51,113 nucleotides of DNA from Verrucomicrobiota bacterium (GTDB lineage: Bacteria > Verrucomicrobiota > Verrucomicrobiia > Opitutales > UBA953): assembly GCA_003569205.1 (NCBI GenBank), contig BGOK01000018.1:1-51113 (forward strand). Reading direction: 5' to 3'. Position numbers and translations under genes: made by a program. Below are positions 1 through 9,293 of this stretch, in pieces (within the stretch, counting starts at the first letter, position 1; each line of letters opens with the position of its first letter). The notes beneath the pieces were generated by a model that made no database searches, had not been told where the DNA came from, and worked only from the letters and a program-made list of their open reading frames with translations.

Positions 1-82
1 GCGGCGGGGTGGGGGTGCTTTCGGCGGCGTTCCCCGTGAGGATCGCAGCGATTAGCGAGGCAAGCACGGAGAGTAACTTCAT
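1..82 (-). CDS. N-terminus of a secreted protein (partial, runs off window start)
   Basis: An ATG on the minus strand at 82 opens a frame that stays open to the window edge (27 residues). It reads as a typical signal peptide: MKLLS, a hydrophobic stretch VLASLIAAIL, then a small-residue TGNAAES cleavage region followed by TPTPP. Only the export signal is visible, so the function cannot be assigned. It lies downstream of the terminator at 120-152 and so is probably a separate transcription unit from the gene at 174-3390. Confidence 0.55.
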   Translation of the reverse strand, partial: MKLLSVLASLIAAILTGNAAESTPTPP

Positions 83-117
83 GGGTTGACGCTAACGCGC
101 GGCGGGCGCGGTGCAAT

Positions 118-152
118 CGCACAACAAAAAGGGCGTGCCGAAGCACGCCCTT
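118..152 (-). terminator. Intrinsic terminator after the SGNH-cytochrome gene
   Basis: A perfect 10-bp stem (129-138 pairs with 143-152) closes a four-base loop that reads TTCG on the minus strand, the stable UUCG tetraloop. It is followed on the minus strand by five T residues and a further T-rich stretch. It sits about 20 bases after the stop codon at 174, so it ends transcription of the large minus-strand gene before the next minus-strand gene starts at 82. Confidence 0.9.
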
Positions 153-173
153 GGTCGGGAAGTCCGTGGGGAC

Positions 174-3100
174 TTACTTGCCCGCGGGGAACGGGTGTTC
201 CTTGAGGATCTCTTCCGGCGTGTACATGGACGTGCGGGCCTTGTTCGCGTCGCGGACCTTCTTCACCTGAGCGGCCGAGACGGGCGGCAGGTTATTGCCC
301 CAGGACTGGCGGACATAGGTAAGGACACCAGCGATTTCCTCGTCCTTCAGCATCTGGCCGAGCGGTGTCATGGCAGCCTGGCCAGCAGCGACGTCACCGT
401 ACTGCTTACCATGCATGGTCATCTTGCCGTACATGCCGTTATGATGAGTTTGATGGCCCGGTCCGGTTCACCGTCGAATCCAAGGGTTCGTCGGGTAACC
501 AGTCATGCGAGCCAGGGACGGGTAGGTGCCGAAAGTCGGCTTGGTCTTGTCTGGGTAACTCTCGATGCCCTTACCATCGGCCTGGTGGCAGGTGACGCAG
601 ATTGCCTCACGGAAGTATACTTCCTTGCCGAGGTCGTAGAGCTTCTTGTCGGCCTTGGAAATCTTCTTATCCGTCGGGCCGTAGACCGTTTCGGAAGGCT
701 TCTTGATGGTAGCCATGTTGAATTCCTTGCCTTCTGGCAGGGACGATAACTGCTTCATCGTTTCGCGGAAGCAGTAAGCGATATTCTGGTCCTTCTCTTC
801 TTTGACCACGAGGGCGGCAGCGATGGCGCGCTTGGTGTCAGCGCCGTTAAAGAAGCTGAGGGCGCGGACGGCTTCGAGGCGGACGCGTGGGTGTTCATCC
901 TTGATGGCGGCTTCGACAATCCCGATAGCATCAGGGATACGGTCGCGTTGGTAGCAGACGACGCGGACAGCCTGGGCGCGGGCATTATGCTCGGGGGACT
1001 TCAGGAGGGCCTTGATGAGGTCGAGGTTTACCGCGTTGTGCCACTGGTGGACCCAAAGGGCTTCGAGGATGTGGTGGGCGTCTGCCTTCTTGGAGGGGTC
1101 AAACTGCTTCACCCACTTCTGGGTGGCGGCGATGACTTCGGCGCTGTCGTACTTGTGCAACTCAACCTTGGCGCGCTGGCGGACATTATCTTCGTGTTCC
1201 TTGAGGAGCTCGAGCAGGTTCGTGATGGATTCACCAAAGATTTTCTTAGGCGTCAGCAACGGACGACCAGGGAAGGTGATGCGGTAGAGGCGGCCGTGCT
1301 GGTGGTCGCGGTTCGGGTCACGCAGGTGGTGCTGGAGGTGACCAATCAGCATCTGCGACCAGTCCATGACGTATAGCGAGCCATCGGGAGCGACGGCCAC
1401 ACCGGAGGGGCGGAAGTTGCCTGCCTTGGTGTTGTCGGTCTTGATTAGGCCTGGTTCGATGGTCGTGCCCTTGATGCCGGAGCCTTCTTCGGTGAGCTTC
1501 GCGCGGAAGATACCTTGGTAGGTGATCACGTTCGTGTTGAGGAACGTGCCCTGCCAGTCTTCAGGGAAGTGGCGGCTGCTGAGGATGGCCGTTCCCGGGC
1601 AGGGGCGCGACGGTCGGCTCCACATCTGGTGGTAGCCGGAGTGCGAACCGCTGTCGAGGTGGCCGGAGAAGCCGGGACCGAAGTAGTTAGAGTTACCGGT
1701 GGCATCCGTGATGATGTCGTTGCCCCAGTAGTCGAAGACGCGACCGTGCGGGTTGGCGAAGCCGTAGGGGACGTAGCGCGAGAACTTGTAGGTCATCGGC
1801 TCGAAGCGGTAGATAGCGCCGTTGGTGTTGCGGATTGCGCCCTTGTCGAAGGTTTCGACTTGGGTGCGGTGGAACACGCCGTCGGAGAGTACATCGCACC
1901 ACCTGGTTCATAGCAGATGGAGTTCGTCTCGTGGTGGGAGTCGGCCGCGTCCATGCCCGTCAGAATCTTTACAATCGAATCGGCTTTTTCCATCTTACCG
2001 GAGGTGTCGCGCGCAAACCACATGTCGGGCGATTGGATGAGGATGACGCCGTCCTTATAGAACTGGAAGCCGGTTGGGCAGTTGAGGCCGTCGAGGAAGA
2101 CGTGCGACTTGGCGACCTTGCCAGTCTTCGGGTCGAGGTCGAGGACGAGGAGCTTGTCGAAGTTCTTAGTGGTCGGGGAGGTCTCGGGGTAGTTCGGCCA
2201 GACGGCGAGCCAGAGGCGACCCTTGGCGTCGAAGTTCATCTGGACCGGGTTGATGAGCTCAGGGACCGTCGTCTCGTCGGCGATGAACTCGACCTTGCAG
2301 CCCTCAGGGAGGGTCAGGTGCTTGAGTTGCTCTTCGCCGGAGAGGTAGGGGACCGGCTCCTTGCGGTTCGGCGGGACGGTGATGTCGGGCAGGAGGTTGT
2401 CGTCCTTGACGATGAGGTTCTTGCCGTTGGCAGCAGCCCAGATGGCCTGGTCGCGGTTGGCGGTCTTGATATCGCGGTTGGCGAGCTCACGGCCGATGAC
2501 GGTGGCGTTGTCGATGCCCTCGTACTTGATGCGGGAGCGTTGACCGTAGATGTTAAACTGGTCGACCGTGCGGTAGCGGTGGTGCCACTGGGTGGACTTC
2601 TCGTTAACGGCAGCGAGGAGCGCGGCGTTGATGGACGGGGCAGCCTTACCGAAGAGGGCTTGGAACTGCACAGCGGCGAGGGCTTCGTCGCCGGCGTCGT
2701 TCAGGTGAATCCCGTTGATCGTCAGCGGGACTTGGCGGCAGCGAAGAGCTTCTGCGAAGGGGTGAAGAGGTCTACGAACTGAACTTGGTTGGCCTTGGCG
2801 ACTTCGCCGAGAGCGGCGGTGTAGGCAGCGAGGTTCTTGTTATTGCGGGCGACGATGGCCGGGTCGAAATTGGCCGACTTGAGGTCTTCGTGGGCAATTG
2901 GGGAGAGGAGGACGAGGCGGACCTTGCCCTTGCCGTAGTCGGCAGCCAGTTGCTTCTTCACCCACTCGTCGATATTGGCCTTGAAGGCGACGAGGCCTTC
3001 AGGACCGCGGAAGCTTTCATTGAAGCCCCAATAGGCGAGCATCACGTTGGCATGGAAGTCGGTGCCGAAGTGGTAGGTGATGGCGGTGTTGCCGGACTTC

Positions 3101-3390
3101 GTGGCGAGCGCACCAGGCTTCATATTGAGGAAGAGCTCGAGGGCAGGCACTTCGTCCGAGCGGTGACGGGTGTTTACTTCGTCGCCAGAGAAGCCGAGGT
3201 TGCGTACGACGAGATCCTTGTCGGCATTGGCCTTGTGGATCAGCGCTTCGAGGTGGCCGTAGTGCTGTTGACGGTCAGCGAGGCCGCCGCCGACGATGGC
3301 GACGTTATCGCCTTTCTTTAGCTCGAGGGTTTGGGCCTGCACGCCGGCGAAGCCGAGCATGGCAAGGAGGAGGGTAAGCAACGGACGCAT
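174..3390 (-). CDS. SGNH hydrolase / PVC-type haem-binding dehydrogenase fusion (frameshifted)
   Basis: Reconstructed protein of about 1,070 residues. In order: signal peptide (MRPLLTLLLAMLGFAGVQAQ); an SGNH/GDSL-like region (residues about 20-250, with GIHLNDAG as the C-terminal Asp/His-type block); the membrane-bound dehydrogenase-like propeller of PVC cytochromes (starting near LSGEEQLKHLTLPEG, with DWSQMLIGHLQHH); HEAT-like helices; and a cytochrome c domain with CVTCH. The start at 3390 was chosen because it begins the signal peptide. As given, the frame is broken near 2727, 1888, 473-476 and 441. The first two look like single missing bases; the last two form an insertion/deletion pair that hides the conserved segment GEPDRAIKLI. 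I infer a secreted or periplasmic carbohydrate or alcohol oxidoreductase with esterase activity. The substrate is unknown. All domains are complete, so sequencing error is more likely than decay. Confidence 0.8.
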
Positions 3391-3599
3391 GTGGGTGTAT
3401 TGGATGAAAGGGAAGCGGAAGCCAGAGACCACCAGCCCAGATGGGCGGTGGAAAGGACGGGGATGGGTCAAGGTGTGGTTTTTCCGACTCCCTGCCAAGG
3501 GCAATGTTCCCCGCTTGGCTGACGATTTAACCGCCATTTCCCTCCAATAAAGGAACTTCCCCAGACTTTCTCGAGCCGAGGGGGTCGCCGAAGCCTAGA

Positions 3600-5462
3600 T
3601 TACTTGTTCAATAACTGCTTAGTCACCGTAGTCATGTCGACCTCGGGCTTGGCCGTCCAGCGCTGCTTATAGCCTGCGGGGGCTTCGACTTTAGTGCGGA
3701 AGAGGACGGTGTTATCGAGGTCGAGGTCTGCGGTCCAGATGAACTGGGCGCCGGCAAAGTTCTCCTTGGCCTTGGTGAAAGATTCCTTCGGGCTCACGCG
3801 TTCCTCGGTGAACTCGGTGGCCTGGGCCCAGCTGGAATCGTCGAAGTCGACGGCGTACCAGTTGGCGGGAATCGGGTCGTGCTGAACCTTGGGGCTGGCG
3901 ATGTCGCGGTTCAGAGGGCCCTTGAAAAAGCTCTTTGCTTTCCACTTCGCATTCGTGACGGTGCCGTCGGAGAATTTGATAATCAAACCGGCGTCCCCCA
4001 TGCGGTTACCGTATTCGAGGCCGGTCTTGGGGTCGGCGTTGTCCATGGCCATGACGGCGATGGTCATCGGGTACTCGGGCATGATGTCGACCGAGACGAC
4101 GTTGTGCGGCATATACTCGATGGGGTCGACGACGCGGAGCTTTCCATTGATGAAAAGGATGAACCAGTTGTCGGCGTAGACGTTCAACTTCAGAGCGTCA
4201 GTGGGGGAGGGCTTAATGAGGCCGGAAGGATCGCCTTTGCCGCCCTTACCACCTTTGGGCCGGTCGCTCTTGGGCCGGTTAGCTTCGGGATTTCCAGGTT
4301 GTGCCTGCTCGCCGAGGTCACCTGTCTCGCCCTTGGCGCCCTCGGATTCATTCGGCGGGCGCTTGCCACCCTTGCCACCTTTGCCGCCCTTACCTTCACC
4401 CTTGGCGCCACCGCCGCCAGGTCCGCGCTCATTGGGTTTATAGGTCTCGACGACCGGGGTGCCGTCAGGACGGCTGTAAGTAAAAGTCCACGTACCGTCT
4501 TCGTTAGCGACGTACTTTACGCTGAGGGCCTTGCCGTTGAGCGTGTAGCGCAGTTCGAAGGTCTTGCCGTCAGGTGAGGGGGTGAAGTCCTTGATCAACG
4601 CGCCGCGCAGGGGCGACTGCGAATAGGCCGAGCCTTCTTTGCGGACGTGACTGGCGGATGGTTGCGGGTCGACCTGGCCACCGACTTCGGTGACTTCACC
4701 ATGAAAGCCTCCATTGATGTAAGGATACACTTTCTGTGCGTGGTAGTGGTAGCCGAGGGCCTTGGTCTCGTGGCCACCAAACTCGTCGAGTTTACCAGGC
4801 GCGGAGCCGTCGGGCTCATTGTAACCATAGATTGCATACCCATCGAGCGCCACGGCGATAGGCTTGCCCTTGCCGAGCGTCTTCTCGAGAAAGACCGGGG
4901 CATCGTGGTAATGGTAATCGTCGGCTTTACCGCAGTGGCCACCGAAGTCATCGAGCTCGCCAAACTTCTTAGCGTCGTCACCACGGTTATTCAGTGCGTT
5001 AAAAATCGGGATACCGTTGGCGGCAAGTGCGATGGCACCGCGCATGAAGTGCGTCTTGGCGGACATCGGTTCCTTGGCGGGCACGGGGTGGAGCGGAATC
5101 CGCCAGGCCTTATCGCCCGCATAGGTCTGTGGAATCGGTACTTGTTGCTGCCAGGACTTGATGCCAGCCATCAGCGGGTGGTCGGGTAAGCCCTTGGCTT
5201 CAACGTAGAGATACTTCTCGTCCCAGCGCACGCCGACTTTCGGGGCGAAGGCTTGGAACGGCGCGGCCAAGGCTGGGGGAGTACCGTTGGTTGTGCCAGC
5301 GGCGAGGGTCGTGAAGTTTAGGTAGAGCTTCGCGGATGGAGCGACAAGCGTTGCGGTCACAGCCTCACGATACTTCGCATCGACTGGCGGAATGTGCGCT
5401 TGAAGTGTAGGGACGGCGTAGGCAGCAGCGAGCAGAGCCAGGAGGCGGACGGCGGGACTCAT
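3600..5462 (-). CDS. YHYH-domain secreted protein with Gly/Lys-rich linker
   Basis: 620 residues with an N-terminal signal peptide (MSPAVRLLALLAAAYAVPTLQA). The middle carries the features that name the YHYH family: FGGHCGKADDYHYHDAP near residue 175 and a second GYHYHAQKVYPYI near 240, with ALDGYAIYG between them. A linker of about 70 residues (roughly 345-415) follows, made of GGKGGKGG-like runs, Pro and acidic residues. The C-terminal part (about 420-600) looks like an all-beta domain (ADNWFILFINGKLR ... FDDSSW), similar to sugar-binding jelly-rolls. YHYH proteins are poorly characterised; the His clusters suggest metal binding. The gene stands alone between intergenic regions of about 200 bases. 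Expected location is periplasm or cell surface. Confidence 0.8.
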   Translation of the reverse strand: MSPAVRLLALLAAAYAVPTLQAHIPPVDAKYREAVTATLVAPSAKLYLNFTTLAAGTTNGTPPALAAPFQAFAPKVGVRWDEKYLYVEAKGLPDHPLMAGIKSWQQQVPIPQTYAGDKAWRIPLHPVPAKEPMSAKTHFMRGAIALAANGIPIFNALNNRGDDAKKFGELDDFGGHCGKADDYHYHDAPVFLEKTLGKGKPIAVALDGYAIYGYNEPDGSAPGKLDEFGGHETKALGYHYHAQKVYPYINGGFHGEVTEVGGQVDPQPSASHVRKEGSAYSQSPLRGALIKDFTPSPDGKTFELRYTLNGKALSVKYVANEDGTWTFTYSRPDGTPVVETYKPNERGPGGGGAKGEGKGGKGGKGGKRPPNESEGAKGETGDLGEQAQPGNPEANRPKSDRPKGGKGGKGDPSGLIKPSPTDALKLNVYADNWFILFINGKLRVVDPIEYMPHNVVSVDIMPEYPMTIAVMAMDNADPKTGLEYGNRMGDAGLIIKFSDGTVTNAKWKAKSFFKGPLNRDIASPKVQHDPIPANWYAVDFDDSSWAQATEFTEERVSPKESFTKAKENFAGAQFIWTADLDLDNTVLFRTKVEAPAGYKQRWTAKPEVDMTTVTKQLLNK

Positions 5463-5545
5463 ACGGATTATTATAGGGTATGGAGGGTTAAGGGAAGATT
5501 AAGCCTCAGGGAGGTGATGGGGGATAGGTGATGGGGGAATGATTG
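5463..5545. other. Purine-rich intergenic leader with a short tandem repeat
   Basis: Between the YHYH start (5462) and the inverted repeat at 5546 there is no plausible gene. Two imperfect copies of a GGTGATGGGGGAT-like unit lie in tandem at about 5512-5540. In the sense of the downstream minus-strand gene this is a pyrimidine-rich leader. No clear sigma-70 promoter is visible. Confidence 0.4.
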
Positions 5546-5657
5546 GGTAGGGGCGCGACTGCGTCGCGTCCGTTGAACGAACCGAGTTGAGAATAGCCGA
5601 CCGGGTGAGTGTTTTCCGTCTGCCGGCGAACGGACGCGACGCAGTCGCGCCCCTACC
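5546..5657. repeat. Perfect 29-bp inverted repeat of two self-palindromic arms
   Basis: Bases 5546-5574 are exactly the reverse complement of 5629-5657, with a 54-base spacer. Each arm is itself nearly palindromic around TGC/GCA (core GCGAC-TGC-GTCGC), so each can fold alone or the two can pair together. The right arm ends directly at the stop codon of the aldo/keto reductase (5658), so it probably also ends transcription or protects the 3' end. This arrangement resembles REP/BIME-type doublets or a small non-autonomous element. No open reading frame lies inside. Confidence 0.8.
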
Positions 5658-6608
5658 TTACCCCAGAGCCTTCGTAATTTCCGCCAGTGTGTCCGCCGGA
5701 ATCTCGAGGTGGCCGCCGCCGATAGTCTCGGTGATCTGGCCGGGCTTGCGGGCGCCGACGATGGCCGAGGTGATGCGCGGTTGGCGGAGGACCCAGGCGA
5801 TGGCGAGTTCGGCGGGTGTGGTGCCGAGGCGCGTCGCGACCTCACGAAGGACATCGTTTAGCGCGATGTTCTTGGACAGCAGGGGCTCGTTGAATTGGGG
5901 GTCGCCGCGACGGTGGTCGGTGGCGGGCAGGGCATCGACCCAAGCCCGGGTGACTTTGCCGCTGAGGAGTCCTTTCTGCATCGGGCTGTACGGGATGATG
6001 CCGATGTTCTGCGCTTCGCAGTAAGGGATAATCTCCGCTTCGATACCGCGGTTAATCATGCTATACGGCGGCTGCAGGAAGGCGACCGGATGGATGGATT
6101 GGAGACGCTTGAGCTGCGCGACGCTGAAGTTGCTCACGCCCGCCCAGCGGACCTTGCCGGCCTTCACTAGTTCGGCGATGGCCGACCAGCCTTCCTCAAT
6201 GTCCTCATCAGGCTGCGGCCAGTGAATCTGGTACATGTCGATGACGTCGACGCCGAGGCGGCGAAGGCTATCTTCGATCTCGCGGTGGATGCTGGCACGC
6301 TTGAGGCGTGGTACGATGGTACCGTCGGGTTCCCAGCAACGTTCGCATTTCGTAGAAATGATGGGACGTCGTCCCTTGAGTTCTTTGAGCGCGCGGCCCA
6401 CGACGTCTTCGCAGTGACCGAGGCCGTAGACGGGGGCGGTATCGAGCCAGTTGATGCCGAGGTCGAGCGCCTCGTGAATCGTGCGGATGGAGAGCGCGTC
6501 ATCCTGCGGACCCCAGCCAAATTTCCAATCGCCGCCGCCCATGGCCCAAGTGCCGAGGCCAACCGGCGTCAGGTGAAGGTCGGAAGGGCCGAGCTGGCGG
6601 AGTTTCAT
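5658..6608 (-). CDS. Aldo/keto reductase
   Basis: 316 residues, the usual length for this family, with a (beta/alpha)8 pattern. Visible signatures are WLDTAPVYGLGHCEDVVGRAL (catalytic Asp and Tyr), the Lys in ISTKCER, the His in MYQIHWPQPD, and the NADPH-binding C-terminal region (AIAWVLRQPRITSAIVGARKPGQI). It should reduce a carbonyl compound or oxidise a sugar or alcohol using NAD(P)H in the cytosol. Its start lies only four bases after the sulfatase stop codon (6613), so the two genes are almost certainly cotranscribed, sulfatase first. This suggests a role in processing the desulfated sugar; the exact substrate cannot be read from the sequence. Confidence 0.92.
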   Translation of the reverse strand: MKLRQLGPSDLHLTPVGLGTWAMGGGDWKFGWGPQDDALSIRTIHEALDLGINWLDTAPVYGLGHCEDVVGRALKELKGRRPIISTKCERCWEPDGTIVPRLKRASIHREIEDSLRRLGVDVIDMYQIHWPQPDEDIEEGWSAIAELVKAGKVRWAGVSNFSVAQLKRLQSIHPVAFLQPPYSMINRGIEAEIIPYCEAQNIGIIPYSPMQKGLLSGKVTRAWVDALPATDHRRGDPQFNEPLLSKNIALNDVLREVATRLGTTPAELAIAWVLRQPRITSAIVGARKPGQITETIGGGHLEIPADTLAEITKALG

Positions 6609-6612
6609 GGGT

Positions 6613-7995
6613 TTACTTGGAGTCCTTCTTGCGGGCTTTGTTCACGTCCTGCATCTGTTTCTGAGAGCGCATTGGCCACTCGGGGTGGTCGACGTGGGCG
6701 TCCTTGAAAATCGCTAGCGCCTTCTCCACGAGCTCCGGGCGTTTGTCCGCAAGGTCGCTCTTCTCGTTCGCGTCGACCTTGAGGTCGTAGATTTCCACCT
6801 TGGCGGCAGGCCCATTGCGGACGGCCTTCCAGTCGCCCCAGCGGGCGGCTTGGATGGATTGCCCCTCGTGGAGTTCCCAGTAAAAGTAGTCACGCTTCGG
6901 GGCCGGGCCGCCTTGCAGGAACGACGCCAGCGAGATGCCATCGGTCTTCAGGCCAGCGGGTGCCGTCGTGCCAGAGAGCTCCAAGGTCGTTGGTAGGTAA
7001 TCCCAAGAAGCCCAAGGCTCGTCGCTCACGCGGCCGGAGGGGACCTTGCCCGGCCAGCGGGCGAGGGCAGCTTGACGGAGGGCGCCTTCGTAGAGCCCGC
7101 GCTTGAATCCCCGCAGGCCGTTGGAGGCTTGGTCAAAAAGTTTGCCGATTTCAGAGTTGGGGGCGAATGACGAGCCATTGTCCCCCGCAATCATCACCAT
7201 GGTATTTTCGTCGAGTCCTAGTTCCTTCAGTAGTTTGAGCACACGGCCGACGTCCGAGTCGAGGCGCGTGACCTGCGCCGCGTAGGCTTTCTGCGCAGGG
7301 GTCCAGGGCTTGTCTTTGTAGATACCGAAATCGTCGATCTCGTGGCGACCGTGGGGTAGGGTGATGGCGTAGAAGAGGAAGAACGGCTTATCCTTCTGTA
7401 CGCGAATCCAGGACTCGACGTCCTGCTGAATGAGATCCTGGGCGTACGTCTTGCCCACGCCTTTACCGTCGTTACCAGGGAGTTCGAAGCGTTGGTCGTC
7501 GCGGTAGAGGTAGGTTGGGAAGTAGCTATGCGCGTGGCGTTGGCAGTTGTAGCCGAAGAAGTGGTCGAAGCCATTCTTCAAGGGGCTGCCCGTGGTATCA
7601 AACATCCCCATGCCCCACTTGCCCATGCAGGCCGTGGCGTAGCCATTACCCTTGAGTGCCTTTGCGACCGTGATGGATTCGGCGGGAATCGGCAGCTGGC
7701 CCTCGGCCTTGAGTTCGCGGTTGGCCCGGATGGGGCTGTGACCGGTGTGCTGGCCGAGCATCAATGACGTGCGGCTCGGTGCGCAGACCGTTGTCCCGCA
7801 GTAGCCCTGTGTAAAGCGGGTGCCTTCCTTGGCCATCCGGTCGAGGTTGGGCGTCTGGATGAGTTTTTGGCCGTAGCACCCGAGGTCGCCCTGCGCGAGG
7901 TCATCACTGAGGATGAAGATTAAGTTCGGCTTGCGCGGTTCAGCGGCGCATGCGACCGCGGCGCAAAGGAGGAGGAGGAGGAAGCGGAGTGGCAT
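6613..7995 (-). CDS. Secreted sulfatase, formylglycine-dependent
   Basis: 460 residues with a signal peptide ([19 protein letters not shown]). [20 protein letters not shown] supplies the paired Asp metal ligands near residue 30, and [13 protein letters not shown] contains the C-x-P-S-R motif whose Cys is converted to formylglycine by the sulfatase-maturing machinery. MIAGDNGSS carries the second metal-binding Asp/Asn. The family hydrolyses sulfate esters, in this setting probably on polysaccharides, in the periplasm or outside the cell. No maturase gene is in the window. It is the first gene of a probable two-gene unit with the aldo/keto reductase. Confidence 0.93.
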   Translation of the reverse strand: MPLRFLLLLLCAAVACAAEPRKPNLIFILSDDLAQGDLGCYGQKLIQTPNLDRMAKEGTRFTQGYCGTTVCAPSRTSLMLGQHTGHSPIRANRELKAEGQLPIPAESITVAKALKGNGYATACMGKWGMGMFDTTGSPLKNGFDHFFGYNCQRHAHSYFPTYLYRDDQRFELPGNDGKGVGKTYAQDLIQQDVESWIRVQKDKPFFLFYAITLPHGRHEIDDFGIYKDKPWTPAQKAYAAQVTRLDSDVGRVLKLLKELGLDENTMVMIAGDNGSSFAPNSEIGKLFDQASNGLRGFKRGLYEGALRQAALARWPGKVPSGRVSDEPWASWDYLPTTLELSGTTAPAGLKTDGISLASFLQGGPAPKRDYFYWELHEGQSIQAARWGDWKAVRNGPAAKVEIYDLKVDANEKSDLADKRPELVEKALAIFKDAHVDHPEWPMRSQKQMQDVNKARKKDSK

Positions 7996-8040
7996 TGGGG
8001 AAGGGGATAGGGGAAAGGGGGATAGGGGAAGGGGATGGAC
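7996..8040. repeat. Polypurine tandem repeat upstream of the sulfatase
   Basis: About three imperfect units of the AAGGGGATAGGGG type lie in tandem directly before the sulfatase start codon (7995, minus strand). In the sense direction this is a C/T-only leader of about 40 bases with no Shine-Dalgarno sequence. It may be a slippage-prone tract or a structured leader. Confidence 0.5.
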
Positions 8041-8045
8041 ACCTT

Positions 8046-8122
8046 AAAAGCAAAAAGGGGACTGGGGTGGAAAATGCTTAGCGGCCTTTGGCTGCCGCAC
8101 AACCGAATCCCCAATCCCCTTT
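8046..8122 (-). terminator. Long hairpin terminator after the DUF6807 gene
   Basis: Bases 8054-8067 pair with 8109-8122 (14 bp, one mismatch). The apex contains a smaller GC-rich inverted repeat (GCGGC...GCCGC). On the minus strand the stem is followed by five T residues and then GCTTTT, as expected for an intrinsic terminator. It lies directly downstream of the DUF6807 gene, which ends at 8134. Confidence 0.6.
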
Positions 8123-8133
8123 GTCTTCCGCTC

Positions 8134-9174
8134 TTACTCCACCTGATCCTTCAGCCACTGCTGGTACTGGGCTTCGGTCTCTTCCTTGGTCAGCTTGCCG
8201 CTGTGGATGAGGATGCGGAAGCGGAAGGTCTCGGACTTACCTGGCTGGATGGTGAAGTTGAGCGTGGTCTTGCCCTTGGTGAATTCCTTGGCGCCGAAGG
8301 GGTTCGCTGCGAAGAGACCGTACCCGCGGTTGTGCCAGTAAGTCGGGAAGGTGCTGTTCTTGGGGTGGTCGAAGATGCCGATGCAGACGGCTTCACCCTT
8401 CACGTTACCAGAGAGTGTCATCCACTTGGCGCGCGTGCTCCAAGTTTCCTTTTCGCCGACCTTACCTTCGCTGCTGAGGTAGATGCCGTTGACGCCCGTA
8501 TTGTCGAGCTTAGCGACCGCGGTGGGCTTACCGGCGTCGTCGGTGAAGATTTCGGCCTTCGTCGAGGGCTCTTCGAGCGAGCGGGTGACGCGGATGGCGA
8601 TCACGCCTTCCTTGGAATCCTGGAAGACGGCAGGCTTGTCTTGGGCAGTTAGCGTGACGATGCGGTCGATGATGCGCAGGTCCTTGGCGGCACGAAAGAC
8701 GAGGGTCTCGTCCTGCTGCAGCACCTTGGAACCGTCGGCGAGAATCCAGTCGGACGATACCTTGAGCGAGGCGACACCTTCGCCGCTCTTCATGGCAAGG
8801 ATGGCCTTATGCTTAATGTTGCCGTAAGGCATCTTGCTGTCGCGCGAGTAGCCTTCGGGGGGCGAGTTCCAGAAGTCGGTACCGTTGACGTTCCCGTAGT
8901 TGAACCACGACGAAATGTGGTGTGGGTGGTCGGTGCGCTCGCCGGCGACCTTCTCGAGCGGGAAGCCGCGGGTGAAGATGTTACCGCTGGCGGTGCGCAG
9001 CGGGGAGAGGAGAGGCTTCTTCTGGTCGGCCCAGAAGACGTAGGACGTGAACGGCTGGCCATCGACGAGGACGTCGACTTGCTTCTTGTCGGCCTGTTCG
9101 ACGAGCTTGACCTCGGCGGCGTGGGCGCAGGTAGCGGCCAGAACCAGGGCAAGGAGGGAGAGGGGCTTCTTCAT
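8134..9174 (-). CDS. DUF6807 (PmoA-like) secreted protein
   Basis: 346 residues with a signal peptide (MKKPLSLLALVLAATCAHAA). The conserved blocks match the family often labelled PmoA or DUF6807 in Planctomycetes, Verrucomicrobia and Bacteroidetes: TSYVFWADQKKPLLSPL, GERTDHPHHISSWFNYGNVNGTDFW (His-rich), and GIFDHPKNSTFPTYWHNRGYGLFAANPFG. Despite the historic name, a relation to methane monooxygenase is doubtful; members usually sit in polysaccharide-degradation loci. The His cluster and the beta-rich pattern fit a sugar-processing enzyme or metal-dependent domain, but no reaction is established. It is followed by its own terminator and diverges from the operon at 9294. Confidence 0.82.
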   Translation of the reverse strand: MKKPLSLLALVLAATCAHAAEVKLVEQADKKQVDVLVDGQPFTSYVFWADQKKPLLSPLRTASGNIFTRGFPLEKVAGERTDHPHHISSWFNYGNVNGTDFWNSPPEGYSRDSKMPYGNIKHKAILAMKSGEGVASLKVSSDWILADGSKVLQQDETLVFRAAKDLRIIDRIVTLTAQDKPAVFQDSKEGVIAIRVTRSLEEPSTKAEIFTDDAGKPTAVAKLDNTGVNGIYLSSEGKVGEKETWSTRAKWMTLSGNVKGEAVCIGIFDHPKNSTFPTYWHNRGYGLFAANPFGAKEFTKGKTTLNFTIQPGKSETFRFRILIHSGKLTKEETEAQYQQWLKDQVE

Positions 9175-9260
9175 GGGCTTTTCTAGATAGGCTTAGAATA
9201 GGCCATGCCAAGCCGAATGCCATGAGTGAGCCGCTAGTTTTAATTGAAATATGGAACCGA

Positions 9261-9285
9261 GGGGGTTGTCTGGTGACAGACCCCC
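9261..9285 (+). promoter_or_regulatory. Hairpin directly upstream of the PVC cytochrome start
   Basis: GGGGGT (9261-9266) pairs with ACCCCC (9280-9285), and TGTC (9267-9270) pairs with GACA (9275-9278), leaving a one-base bulge and a four-base TGGT loop. The stem ends eight bases before the ATG at 9294, where no Shine-Dalgarno sequence is visible. It could control translation start of the four-gene operon or act as an mRNA stabiliser. Confidence 0.45.
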
Positions 9286-9293
9286 GTACCCCC

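Noticed and set aside
891..1376. Long plus-strand ORF inside the first cytochrome gene
   Set aside because: It is the antisense of HEAT and propeller regions, with no start signal or family motif; long shadow ORFs are common at this GC content.
4190..4443. Low-complexity ORFs opposite the YHYH linker
   Set aside because: They are the antisense and shifted frames of the Gly/Lys-rich linker and only reflect its repeats.
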